25,202 nucleotides of DNA, from positions 1 to 25,202 of IMG/VR virus record IMGVR_UViG_3300038619_000063; one strand, written 5' to 3'. This document shows positions 20,052 to 25,202 of the stretch, piece by piece. The first letter of the stretch is position 1. Each line of letters begins with the position of its first letter. The DNA is from a virus. The notes beneath the pieces are model-generated. The model ran no database searches and was not told the origin of the DNA. It saw only the letters and a list, made by a program, of their open reading frames with translations. Position numbers and translations under genes: made by a program.

Positions 20052-20999
20052 TTAATCGGTCGCGTGCTTAAGTTCAACAATTTTATTTTTTTCTCGCATG
20101 TTTTTCGTTCTGATAAAATCCTCGCATCTCTGCTGAAATTGCCCATCGCTAAAAGCTACAAAAAAAGGTTCAAGATAAGAATATGAAGGCTCAAATAAAA
20201 TTCCCCGTTGATCTTTCTTTTTGTCATGGTAGAAATAACATCTCCATCCCCGGCCATTTTCATGTTCGGGAAATTCCTTGCAAAATTGTTCTGCAAGTTT
20301 CTGAGTGTTTTCTTCAGGTTTTTTTGTTTCCTGTGAGTCTTTTTTCACCTGGTTGAATACCCAGCCCCCTTCCTTCATCGTGTGAAAATCAGATTTGTAA
20401 ACTTTCCCTGTGCTGCCTTTGAACGAATCGAGCTTATCCATCATGAGATTTAGAAAATCTGATCCATGCTTTGCAAGCAATGAGTCATGTTCGACTTGAG
20501 TCAGTTCAACGAATTCCCTAAATTTAATTTTTGACAAAGAAGGGGTATGGGGTTGTTCTTCTTTCTTATCATTCTTTTTCTTTCTTATTCCTTCTTGTTT
20601 GTTGTCGTTCAGTTGTCGTTCAGTTGTCGTTCGGTCGTCGTTTCGGTTGTCGTTTGTTTCTGAATTTATGTCATAAACCGTTGAGCTTATTAACTCTACG
20701 ATGGTGGATTCAGTTGTCGTTCCAGTCGTCGACTTTTGACGTGTTCTGTTCGTTTCAATAATTTTTATATGATTTCTTGAAATGAGCATTTTTTTGGCGG
20801 CTCGATATTCCCCTTCCGTTAAGCCGTATTTATATGAAGCCTTTAAATGACATTGACCAACCATCAATCCATCGGGTCCTCCGTTAGATCGACGAGCTGT
20901 ATTGGCGATTTGAGAAAGCAGATAAAATGCATTGGGCTTATGTTGCATTAGCCAGAATGCTTCATCGGAAGGAATGAACTTTAGAAATCTTTCTGACAT
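20052..20999 (-). CDS. Phage replication initiator with internal origin
   Basis: 315 residues from the ATG at 20999, chosen because GGAG lies 6 bp upstream; a start at 21011 would lie inside the hairpin. N-terminus (about 1-100) resembles winged-helix replication proteins (SDEAFWLMQHKPNAFYLLSQIA, then GLTEGEYRAAKKMLISRN). The middle is a T/N/D/K-rich linker coded by 11-bp DNA repeats. Residues about 160-220 (FREFVELTQVEHDSLLAKHG, then LMMDKLDSFKGSTGKVYKSDFHT) match the C-terminal module of DnaD-like and phage replisome-organiser proteins. Organisation parallels lambda O: initiator gene carrying its own iterons. Confidence 0.75.
   Translation of the reverse strand: MSERFLKFIPSDEAFWLMQHKPNAFYLLSQIANTARRSNGGPDGLMVGQCHLKASYKYGLTEGEYRAAKKMLISRNHIKIIETNRTRQKSTTGTTTESTIVELISSTVYDINSETNDNRNDDRTTTERQLNDNKQEGIRKKKNDKKEEQPHTPSLSKIKFREFVELTQVEHDSLLAKHGSDFLNLMMDKLDSFKGSTGKVYKSDFHTMKEGGWVFNQVKKDSQETKKPEENTQKLAEQFCKEFPEHENGRGWRCYFYHDKKKDQRGILFEPSYSYLEPFFVAFSDGQFQQRCEDFIRTKNMREKNKIVELKHATD
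20601..20722. repeat. 11-bp iterons inside the initiator gene, candidate origin
   Basis: GTTGTCGTTC occurs at 20601-20610, 20612-20621, 20623-20632 and 20713-20722. GTTGTCGTTT lies at 20646-20655 and the variant GTCGTCGTTTC at 20634-20644. Spacing is 11 bp, about one helical turn and not a multiple of three. Next to the array, 20553-20600 is an AT- and pyrimidine-rich stretch that could open. Confidence 0.65.
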
Positions 21000-21181
21000 G
21001 ATACTCCACAAAAAGCTTGCATTTTTTTTGCATGGAGTATTAAGATAGTGGCATAATCAATCGCACCATCAGCGCGTCTCCAAGACTCGCGGAACACGCC
21101 CCGACTAGTAATCGGGGCATTTTCATTTATGAATCTAGCACACTGCTGGGTTGTAAAGCAATAATCTTCTTTACGCTTCAT
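20981..21181 (-). CDS. Small protein upstream of the initiator, uncertain
   Basis: 66 residues. The start overlaps the preceding stop (ATGAAGCGTAA), and the end overlaps the initiator start. The text CFTTQQCARFINENAP and RESWRRADGAIDYATI could be a small helix-turn-helix, but no family is recognised. A perfect GCCCCGA/TCGGGGC stem (21098-21118) lies inside it. It may be an mRNA leader with structure rather than a gene, so confidence is moderate. Confidence 0.5.
   Translation of the reverse strand: MKRKEDYCFTTQQCARFINENAPITSRGVFRESWRRADGAIDYATILILHAKKMQAFCGVSCQKDF
21001..21040 (-). promoter_or_regulatory. Hairpin enclosing the initiator ribosome-binding site
   Basis: On the minus strand ATACTCCA (21040-21033) pairs perfectly with TGGAGTAT (21008-21001), 8 bp, with a 24-nt loop. 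The second arm contains the GGAG ribosome-binding site, which lies 6 bp before the ATG at 20999. Translation of the initiator should be low until the stem is opened, for example by ribosomes of the upstream frame. Confidence 0.6.
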
Positions 21182-21449
21182 TTACAAGCGGCCCGAATAC
21201 ATCTATCTCATATTTATCATCATTTTCCTCGAAGTGAATGAGATTCAGAAGCATTAAGGGAGCAAGCAAATTTCTGAACATCGTTGGCGATATCAGATAT
21301 TGCTTTCGGATCTCTCTTTTTCTAATGATATGGCTCAAAAAATCGTCTTTATTTTCCCAGATTTGTAGGTAAAGAAGGGCTGATTTTGGGCAGACCTTTA
21401 AGACACGCATAAAGTTCTTTAACGGTGGAAAATCTCTATAATCTTGCAT
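21171..21449 (-). CDS. Small winged-helix-like protein in replication operon
   Basis: 92 residues from the ATG at 21449 (TTGAGGATT precedes it; a TTG three codons upstream is an alternative). Helix-rich N-terminus with NFMRVLKVCPKSALLYLQIWENK, then IRKREIRKQYLISPTMFRNLLAPLMLLNLIHFEE and a strand KYEIDVFGP. Layout (helices, then a wing-like strand pair) suits a replication or transcription regulator and resembles the N-terminus of the initiator encoded two genes on. Confidence 0.65.
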   Translation of the reverse strand: MQDYRDFPPLKNFMRVLKVCPKSALLYLQIWENKDDFLSHIIRKREIRKQYLISPTMFRNLLAPLMLLNLIHFEENDDKYEIDVFGPLVNEA

Positions 21450-21479
21450 AATCCTCAATATGTTGTTGATTTTTTAATT

Positions 21480-21520
21480 GAGGAAAACTTACGATCATCG
21501 CTGAAACGATAATTTTCCTC
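21480..21520. repeat. Inverted repeat upstream of the replication operon
   Basis: GAGGAAAA (21480-21487) and TTTTCCTC (21513-21520) are perfectly complementary, with ATCG (21497-21500) and CGAT (21507-21510) forming an inner stem. It lies 31 bp upstream of the start at 21449, in a 199-bp gene-free stretch. Possible operator or attenuator. Confidence 0.5.
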
Positions 21521-21596
21521 GGTTTAGTTGACAGTTGGCTCTGGTTACCTCTTTCGAGTTAAATTGGCGTTTTGATGATATTCTCTAGTGTTAGAG

Positions 21597-21620
21597 TGCG
21601 GCTAATTGGCGTTGGCCGCA
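21597..21620 (-). terminator. Stem-loop downstream of the HTH regulator
   Basis: TGCGGC (21597-21602) and GCCGCA (21615-21620) pair around a 12-nt loop, 28 bp after the regulator's stop on the minus strand. A T-rich run (TTCGTTTTCAT) follows on the plus strand, while the minus side continues CTCTAACAC. AATTGGCGTT occurs in the loop (21604) and again at 21562. It could terminate in either direction or be part of the operon's operator. Confidence 0.45.
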
Positions 21621-21648
21621 TTCGTTTTCATAATATTTCCTAAAATTA

Positions 21649-21864
21649 TTAGCTATGTATTTTTTCATCTATCCAGTCATACATGGTTATCGCTCCTTTC
21701 GTATATAGCTCTATTTGGTATGCCAGCTTGAGGCTAGGCATGTGTTCCTTTTTAAGTATATCGTGAAGCGTCGAGGTGCTGATACCCAGCTTCTCTGCTA
21801 CTCCGCGCTGCTTCTTGTCATTGCTCTTCATCCATACCGCAAACTTATTCACATTTTTCCTCAT
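21649..21864 (-). CDS. Cro/C1-type helix-turn-helix regulator
   Basis: 71 residues. QRGVAEKLGISTSTLHDILKKEHMPSLKLAYQIE (about 19-52) is a clear Cro/C1 HTH: a helix, a turn at GIS and a recognition helix STLHDIL. There is no C-terminal autoprotease domain, so it is Cro-like or a short repressor. It sits at the divergence between the minus-strand replication operon and the plus-strand recombination operon. Repeated words in the 167-bp gap (21865-22031) are candidate operators. AAGGAAAATAAATTAA precedes the ATG. Confidence 0.85.
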   Translation of the reverse strand: MRKNVNKFAVWMKSNDKKQRGVAEKLGISTSTLHDILKKEHMPSLKLAYQIELYTKGAITMYDWIDEKIHS

Positions 21865-21880
21865 TTAATTTATTTTCCTT

Positions 21881-21919
21881 GCAAGAATATTCAGAATTCC
21901 GATACATTCGCAAGAATAT
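21881..21919. promoter_or_regulatory. Candidate operator repeats between regulator and plus-strand operon
   Basis: GCAAGAATAT occurs at 21881-21890 and 21910-21919 (29 bp apart). Further along, TGACGT occurs at 21971 and 21998, the second inside the palindrome ATGACGTCAT (21997-22006). All lie in the divergent promoter gap. I cannot place a convincing -10/-35 pair, so this is only a regulatory-region call. Confidence 0.4.
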
Positions 21920-22031
21920 CAAATTTAGGTGTTTAACGCAACTTGTTTGATATGGTAAGATAAAAATCATTGACGTATATTGAACAGTATGAAACAATGA
22001 CGTCATGTATAACACAAAAGGAGACTAGAGT

Positions 22032-22220
22032 ATGAAAAAGAATATCATCCAAGAAGCGATCGCCAATATCGCTTCTACATCAGACGCCTTAGAAAAGTTC
22101 AGCAATGACCCAAATAGTCGTTGCAGCCCGATGGCCGCCAACTTGCTTGAGCGCATGGCTTGGGAGCTTCATAAGCAAGCCAACGATCTGCAAGAGATCA
22201 ACTACCACTATGTGTCGTAG
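22032..22220 (+). CDS. Small protein, first gene of recombination operon
   Basis: 62 residues, helical (MKKNIIQEAIANIASTSDALEKF, then AANLLERMAWELHKQANDLQ). AAAGGAGACTAGAGT precedes the ATG, a strong ribosome-binding site. It is the first gene expressed rightward from the regulator, a position often held by anti-repressors or host-takeover proteins. No family recognised. Confidence 0.7.
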   Translation: MKKNIIQEAIANIASTSDALEKFSNDPNSRCSPMAANLLERMAWELHKQANDLQEINYHYVS

Positions 22221-22222
22221 AT

Positions 22223-22411
22223 ATGAGCACAATATATTGGAACCAATGGCCTCGCTTCGAGCTCATGTCGATGCAAGGCGTAGAATTAGATATCTATCGC
22301 TATGATGATCGTTATGATTGTCAAAATGATAGGATACCCGAAGGTGAGCCCGATGGCTGCTGTACGGGATGTATGCAATGCTTGGGTCTTTCTTTGAGAG
22401 AGTTCAAGTAA
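22223..22411 (+). CDS. Small protein with C-terminal cysteine cluster
   Basis: 62 residues. A tryptophan- and acid-rich N-terminus (YWNQWPRFELM, then DIYRYDDRYD) is followed by DGCCTGCMQC, four cysteines of zinc-binding type. It starts 3 bp after the previous stop without its own ribosome-binding site, so translation is likely coupled. Unknown family. Confidence 0.6.
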   Translation: MSTIYWNQWPRFELMSMQGVELDIYRYDDRYDCQNDRIPEGEPDGCCTGCMQCLGLSLREFK

Positions 22412-22420
22412 GGCAAGGAG

Positions 22421-22441
22421 CGGGGGAGATAGACTCCCCCG
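22421..22441 (+). other. Perfect GC-rich intercistronic hairpin
   Basis: CGGGGGAG (22421-22428) and CTCCCCCG (22434-22441) pair without mismatch around ATAGA, 10 bp after the 62-residue gene's stop and 69 bp before the RecT start. No T-run follows. It may be a leaky terminator or stability stem lowering expression of recT relative to the first genes. Confidence 0.6.
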
Positions 22442-22509
22442 TGATGAACAAAAAACTTAACCATTACAACGCCAATATCATCGAAACAAGAATTTAAAGG
22501 AAGGAAATT

Positions 22510-23280
22510 ATGGCTAATGAAGTAACAAAAAAAGAAGATTTTTCGGCTATCGAGCTGGTTGTCATGCAAGGAGATCTCTCTAAGCTGACTGCCGAACAAA
22601 GGCTGAAATACTATAACAGTGTGTGCGAAAGTGCTGGGTTAAATCCCCTGACGAATCCTTTTGCCTACATACAGCTCAATGGTAAATTGACTCTGTACGC
22701 TAAAAAGGATTGCACCGAGCAGCTCAGAAAAATAAACGGTGTTTCAATCGAGGGACTCGATGATAAGATCATCGACGATCTCTACATTGTAAAAGCCCGG
22801 GCAAAAGATAAGACTGGACGGCTAGATGAATCTACGGGTGCCGTAGTCATCGGTGGCTTAAAGGGTGAGCAACGCGCCAATGCCATTATGAAAGCCGAAA
22901 CTAAGGCTAAAAGAAGGGTAACATTGAGCATCTGCGGCATGGGCTGGGTTGATGAATCAGAGATTGATTCAATACCGAATGCAAAGCCTATTCCTGTGGA
23001 TCTCAAGACAGGTGAAATTATTGAGGCTGTAAAGCAAGAAGCTAAAACAGAAGTTGAAGGACTCATAGGAAAGGAGGAACTCTTAGCAATGACGAATCTA
23101 TTAAAGAATCTTGACGAGGAATGCAATAAATCCTTTCTTGCTTCGATAAAAACGATATTCAACGCGACAAGTCTTCAGGAAATCCCTAAGTCTGGTTTCG
23201 AGAAGTGCATGACTTCTATTAACAATAAAATTAAGTACCTGAACGACAAAAATAAAGAACACATGGAGATCGCTGTATGA
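22510..23280 (+). CDS. recT: RecT-like single-strand annealing protein
   Basis: 256 residues. VVMQGDLSKLTAEQRLKYYNS (about 13-33), AGLNPLTNPFAYI, LTLYAKKDCTEQLR (about 63-76), LKGEQRANAIMKAETKAKRR and LSICGMGWVDESEI are the run of motifs I know from phage annealing proteins of the RecT/Redbeta type. The C-terminal third is a charged helical extension. It anneals complementary ssDNA ends exposed by the YqaJ exonuclease encoded one gene downstream. AAAGGAAGGAAATT supplies the ribosome-binding site. An alternative single-strand-annealing family of similar role is possible. Confidence 0.82.
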   Translation: MANEVTKKEDFSAIELVVMQGDLSKLTAEQRLKYYNSVCESAGLNPLTNPFAYIQLNGKLTLYAKKDCTEQLRKINGVSIEGLDDKIIDDLYIVKARAKDKTGRLDESTGAVVIGGLKGEQRANAIMKAETKAKRRVTLSICGMGWVDESEIDSIPNAKPIPVDLKTGEIIEAVKQEAKTEVEGLIGKEELLAMTNLLKNLDEECNKSFLASIKTIFNATSLQEIPKSGFEKCMTSINNKIKYLNDKNKEHMEIAV

Positions 23281-23492
23281 AAAGAGAAAATTTAATTAAA
23301 ATACTTTGCCACTTGACAACATCATGTGAGGAATTTGAGACAGAGTTATCTTCTTTCGTCTATGAATTTTGTGAAAGGAAATACGAAGGACAAGTCAAAA
23401 GAATTAATGGTAGATTCATGAACTTTGAAATAAAAGATGCAGGACAAGCCACAAACGAAAAAAATAAAGAAAAATTGGAAGTGTCAGTATGA
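23277..23492 (+). CDS. Small protein between annealing protein and exonuclease
   Basis: 71 residues, overlapping both neighbours by 4 bp (ATGA at both ends), so firmly in the recombination operon. Helical, with three cysteines (CHLTTSC, then EFCER) and a very charged C-terminus. No recognised domain. Might be a regulator or ssDNA partner of the pair; inference from position only. Confidence 0.7.
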   Translation: MKRENLIKILCHLTTSCEEFETELSSFVYEFCERKYEGQVKRINGRFMNFEIKDAGQATNEKNKEKLEVSV

Positions 23493-24358
23493 AAATAATT
23501 AACGTAGAACAAGGTTCACCTGAATGGCTCGCCTGGAGAAAGACAGTCATTACCGCAACGGAAGCATGTATCCTTTTGGGAAACAATCCTTGGAAGGACA
23601 CCCCCTATAAATGCTGGCAAAGAAAGCTGGGATTGTTGGAAGAAAAGAAATCCAACGATGCTATGGAAAGAGGTAAAAGACTTGAACCTTTCATTAGAGA
23701 AAGGTTCATAAAGAAACAGGGCATCAATATGACTCCCACTGTGGTTGAGAGCTCAGAGTATAGTTTTCTAGGGGCATCATTGGATGGACTTTCCGATTGT
23801 GGCAAGTATATCCAAGAGATTAAAACTGGTAAGGAGAGTCTTTATCAAGCTGCGCTAGAGGGAATTATTCCCATGTACTACATGAACCAAGTGCAGCAAC
23901 AATTGCTTGTGACGGGAGCCGAGAAATGCTTCTATACCGTGGGAAGTGAAGACGTGGAAAAGGATGTTACCATAGAAGTTTATCCTGATCCAGACTTTGA
24001 AAAAGCTTTCATTCCTGAAGCCCGAGCGTTCTGGAAATGCGTTGCATTCAGTGAGCCTCCAGCTTTGCAAGATGCAGACTACAAAGACATGTCTGGTGAA
24101 TCTAATTGGAATTTCCATTCATCGGAATACCGAAAGGTCGATGAAATGATTAAGGAACTGGAAAAGGTCAAGGAAACCCATAGAAAAGAGCTCATAAAGA
24201 TCTGTGGAGATCAAAGCAGCTTGGGAAACGGTGTTAAGGTGATGAAGACAAACGTACGCGGCCGTGTGGACTATGAAGCGATTCCTGAACTAAAAGTGAT
24301 CGACATAGATAAATACCGTAAAGCTTCTACTACTACGTGGAAGATTCTCGTTGCGTAA
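23489..24358 (+). CDS. YqaJ-type viral exonuclease
   Basis: 289 residues. EQGSPEWLAWRKTVITATEA (about 7-26), MERGKRLEPFIRERF (about 59-73), SFLGASLDGLSD (about 91-102) and the active-site IQEIKTGKE (about 107-115) are the hallmarks of the YqaJ/lambda-exonuclease PD-(D/E)xK fold. Asp98, Glu109 and Lys111 are the probable catalytic set. It digests one strand of dsDNA ends, giving RecT a substrate. Length is normal. A helix-rich C-terminal end follows (EMIKELEKVKETHRKEL). The operon ends at the hairpin at 24364. Confidence 0.88.
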   Translation: MKIINVEQGSPEWLAWRKTVITATEACILLGNNPWKDTPYKCWQRKLGLLEEKKSNDAMERGKRLEPFIRERFIKKQGINMTPTVVESSEYSFLGASLDGLSDCGKYIQEIKTGKESLYQAALEGIIPMYYMNQVQQQLLVTGAEKCFYTVGSEDVEKDVTIEVYPDPDFEKAFIPEARAFWKCVAFSEPPALQDADYKDMSGESNWNFHSSEYRKVDEMIKELEKVKETHRKELIKICGDQSSLGNGVKVMKTNVRGRVDYEAIPELKVIDIDKYRKASTTTWKILVA

Positions 24359-24363
24359 GCAAC

Positions 24364-24407
24364 TATAGTCCCTATATAGCGTGTATATATGCTATATAGG
24401 GATTATA
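24364..24407. terminator. Bidirectional hairpin between convergent operons
   Basis: TCCCTATATAGC (24369-24380) and GCTATATAGGGA (24391-24402) pair perfectly, and the stem extends to 17 bp with one G-T through TATAG/TTATA. It lies 6 bp after the exonuclease stop and 4 bp before the stop of the minus-strand gene cluster. It is AT-rich, so it is weak as a classical terminator but well placed for both directions. Confidence 0.65.
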
Positions 24408-24410
24408 TAT

Positions 24411-24506
24411 TTACTTGCAGCCTTTTTTCTTCATCATCTCAGATTTTTTGCCTTTCATGGGCATCTCTTTAGACATCTTTTCTTTTTTCATTGGTTTCTT
24501 TTTCAT
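24411..24506 (-). CDS. Lysine- and methionine-rich micro-protein
   Basis: 31 residues: MKKKPMKKEKMSKEMPM then KGKKSEMMKKKGCK. About 40% lysine and a quarter methionine. Below the length most gene callers accept. AAAGGAAAAAA precedes the start, and its ATG overlaps the upstream stop as ATGA, so it is plausibly coupled to the 48-residue protein. Such peptides occur in phage small-gene clusters; the role is unknown. Confidence 0.6.
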   Translation of the reverse strand: MKKKPMKKEKMSKEMPMKGKKSEMMKKKGCK

Positions 24507-24649
24507 TTTTTTCCTTTGCGTGGGATTTTTGCCCCACTTTTTCTTTCGACATTCAAGGCTATCGCTATCGCCTGCTTTTTTGGTTTGCCAGCTTTTTCTT
24601 CGACCTTAATGTTGTGGCCGATATTTTTCTTACCCTTAAGGAGTGGCAT
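24503..24649 (-). CDS. Small basic phage protein, DUF6496-like
   Basis: 48 residues. MPLLKGKK, then VEEKAGKPKKQAIAIALN and RKSGAKIPRKGKK match a small basic family widely seen in phages and plasmid-like elements (MPLKKGKS...GRPQKQAVAIAL...RKSGAK). The motif KPKKQAIAIAL is the diagnostic part. Function unknown; it overlaps its neighbours (4 and 14 bp), showing a tight operon. No cysteines or membrane segments. Confidence 0.75.
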   Translation of the reverse strand: MPLLKGKKNIGHNIKVEEKAGKPKKQAIAIALNVERKSGAKIPRKGKK

Positions 24650-24857
24650 CTAAAACCTCGAAAGATGTTGGAGCGGCAACTTCTTTATGGCTTCGGAGTA
24701 TGTCGCAGATGATCTCTATAGCGAGATTCTTTGCATCGATGTCTCGCATATATTGGACATTGACGATATTGACGAGATTGGAGACTTGTTGTAAAATTCC
24801 TGCCACATGTGTGTAACCGAGTCCTTCACGAAATTGTTCTTTTAACTTATCAAGCAT
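24636..24857 (-). CDS. Small helical protein, first gene of minus-strand cluster
   Basis: 73 residues from the ATG at 24857 (AAAGGAAAACCC precedes it; a start ten codons further up lies in a leader hairpin). Helical: MLDKLKEQFREGLGY, then LQQVSNLVNIVNVQY and KNLAIEIICDILRSH. Ends FEVLDATP. No family recognised. The short protein, strong ribosome-binding site and tight overlap with the 48-residue gene support translation. Confidence 0.65.
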   Translation of the reverse strand: MLDKLKEQFREGLGYTHVAGILQQVSNLVNIVNVQYMRDIDAKNLAIEIICDILRSHKEVAAPTSFEVLDATP

Positions 24858-24879
24858 GGGTTTTCCTTTTGTTGGGTAT

Positions 24880-24899
24880 AGCCTCATGTGTGTGAGGCT
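24880..24899 (-). promoter_or_regulatory. Leader hairpin upstream of the 24857 gene
   Basis: AGCCTCA and TGAGGCT pair over 7 bp around TGTGTG, 22 bp before the start codon on the minus strand. The upstream 100 bp (to 25001) are AT-rich and hold divergent promoters. I cannot define their boxes with confidence. Confidence 0.4.
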
Positions 24900-25001
24900 G
24901 TATCTAATATCCGTTTATATAAAAAAAACTTTTTTGGAAATGTTTTTTTGTTTATTGTTTGGAATGGACAAAATCACCGATAGAGTTTGGAAGGAAAAAA
25001 T

Positions 25002-25112
25002 ATGAAAATCTTAATCTGGACATTCGTAATATTCTTCACAGTTGCATGGGTCGCCATGAAGGTTGAGGATAAATACTTTCCAATCGACACAACCTTCTAT
25101 GTTGAGGCTTGA
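25002..25112 (+). CDS. Tiny membrane protein
   Basis: 36 residues: MKILIWTFVIFFTVAWVAM is one membrane-spanning segment, followed by a short polar tail (KVEDKYFPIDTTFYVEA). AAGGAAAAAAT precedes the ATG at 25002, a strong ribosome-binding site. It could be a spanin-like, holin-like or exclusion protein. The short length and single helix do not decide. It lies at the right edge, next to a convergent partial gene. Confidence 0.6.
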   Translation: MKILIWTFVIFFTVAWVAMKVEDKYFPIDTTFYVEA

Positions 25113-25202
25113 TTATCGGCAGTCCTGAGAGTTCCCAGTATCTACGTCATTGCTGGTTTCTTTGTTATCGCTAGATGATGAATTATCTACTGGCGAAATG
25201 AT
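25113..25202 (-). CDS. C-terminal end of a gene entering from outside, tentative
   Basis: The minus frame is open from the window edge to a TAA at 25113-25115, 29 codons. Its residues are serine-, asparagine- and aspartate-rich (DNSSSSDNKETSNDVD), a typical disordered protein tail. It would be convergent with the 36-residue gene and abut its stop. The open stretch is short, so this is only a candidate. Confidence 0.35.
   Translation of the reverse strand: MISPVDNSSSSDNKETSNDVDTGNSQDCR

Noticed and set aside
20601-20722. Iteron array as a CRISPR or protein-repeat region
   Set aside because: Units are 10-11 bp, nearly contiguous, and out of codon phase, so neither a CRISPR nor a peptide repeat.
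21098-21118. GCCCCGA/TCGGGGC hairpin as a plus-strand terminator
   Set aside because: No plus-strand gene ends nearby and only a short T-run follows; it may simply be coding or leader structure.

Overview
The window is a piece of a tailed-phage genome, most likely from a phage-plasmid or otherwise episomally maintained phage. The virion genes read on the minus strand in the usual order of a small-terminase, large-terminase, portal, scaffold, coat, head-tail series. I see no integrase, transposase, rRNA or CRISPR array. A ParA-type ATPase paired with a ribbon-helix-helix protein suggests plasmid-style partition. The host cannot be named from the sequence. A predicted outer-membrane beta-barrel protein argues for a Gram-negative (diderm) host, and base composition is moderate and AT-leaning, except in the methyltransferase gene, which looks GC-richer.

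Layout. 1-4325 (minus): virion proteins, namely a partial structural gene cut by the window edge, two proteins sharing an FCCH-like beta domain, an N4-gp56-like major capsid protein and a scaffold-like coiled-coil protein. 4410-5311 (plus): a promoter, a small zinc-finger gene and an unknown phage gene. 5300-6479 (minus): a partition module. 6570-6812 (plus): a small membrane protein. 6966-9351 (minus): two small genes and a P22-like portal. 9486-14674: an accessory block that separates portal from terminase. It holds several small cysteine-pair proteins, an inverse-autotransporter-like beta-barrel, two DUF551 proteins, a cytosine-C5 methyltransferase with a second full-length conserved-looking frame laid over it, and an HNH endonuclease. 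14716-17782: tRNA-Gln(UUG), the large terminase, small genes and a probable small terminase.

17783-24358: the early region. It has a short plus-strand operon of tiny genes behind a 34-bp tandem duplication. A minus-strand replication operon follows, with a winged-helix-like protein, an initiator whose gene contains out-of-frame 11-bp iterons, an SSB-like protein, a RusA-like resolvase and a GroES-like co-chaperonin. A Cro/C1-type regulator faces a plus-strand recombination operon (RecT-like annealing protein plus YqaJ exonuclease). 24359-25202: a strong convergent hairpin, three small overlapping minus-strand genes, a tiny membrane protein and the tail of a gene entering from outside.

How it fits together: the HTH regulator probably controls the switch between the early operons. 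Rep, SSB, RusA, RecT and YqaJ carry out replication and recombination, and ParA/RHH could keep the prophage as a plasmid. Terminase, portal, scaffold and coat build the head. The methyltransferase, HNH nuclease, beta-barrel and co-chaperonin look like host-interaction cargo. The most notable signals are the double-coded methyltransferase locus, the iteron origin inside rep, the occluded rep ribosome-binding site, and the phage-borne GroES-like and outer-membrane proteins.
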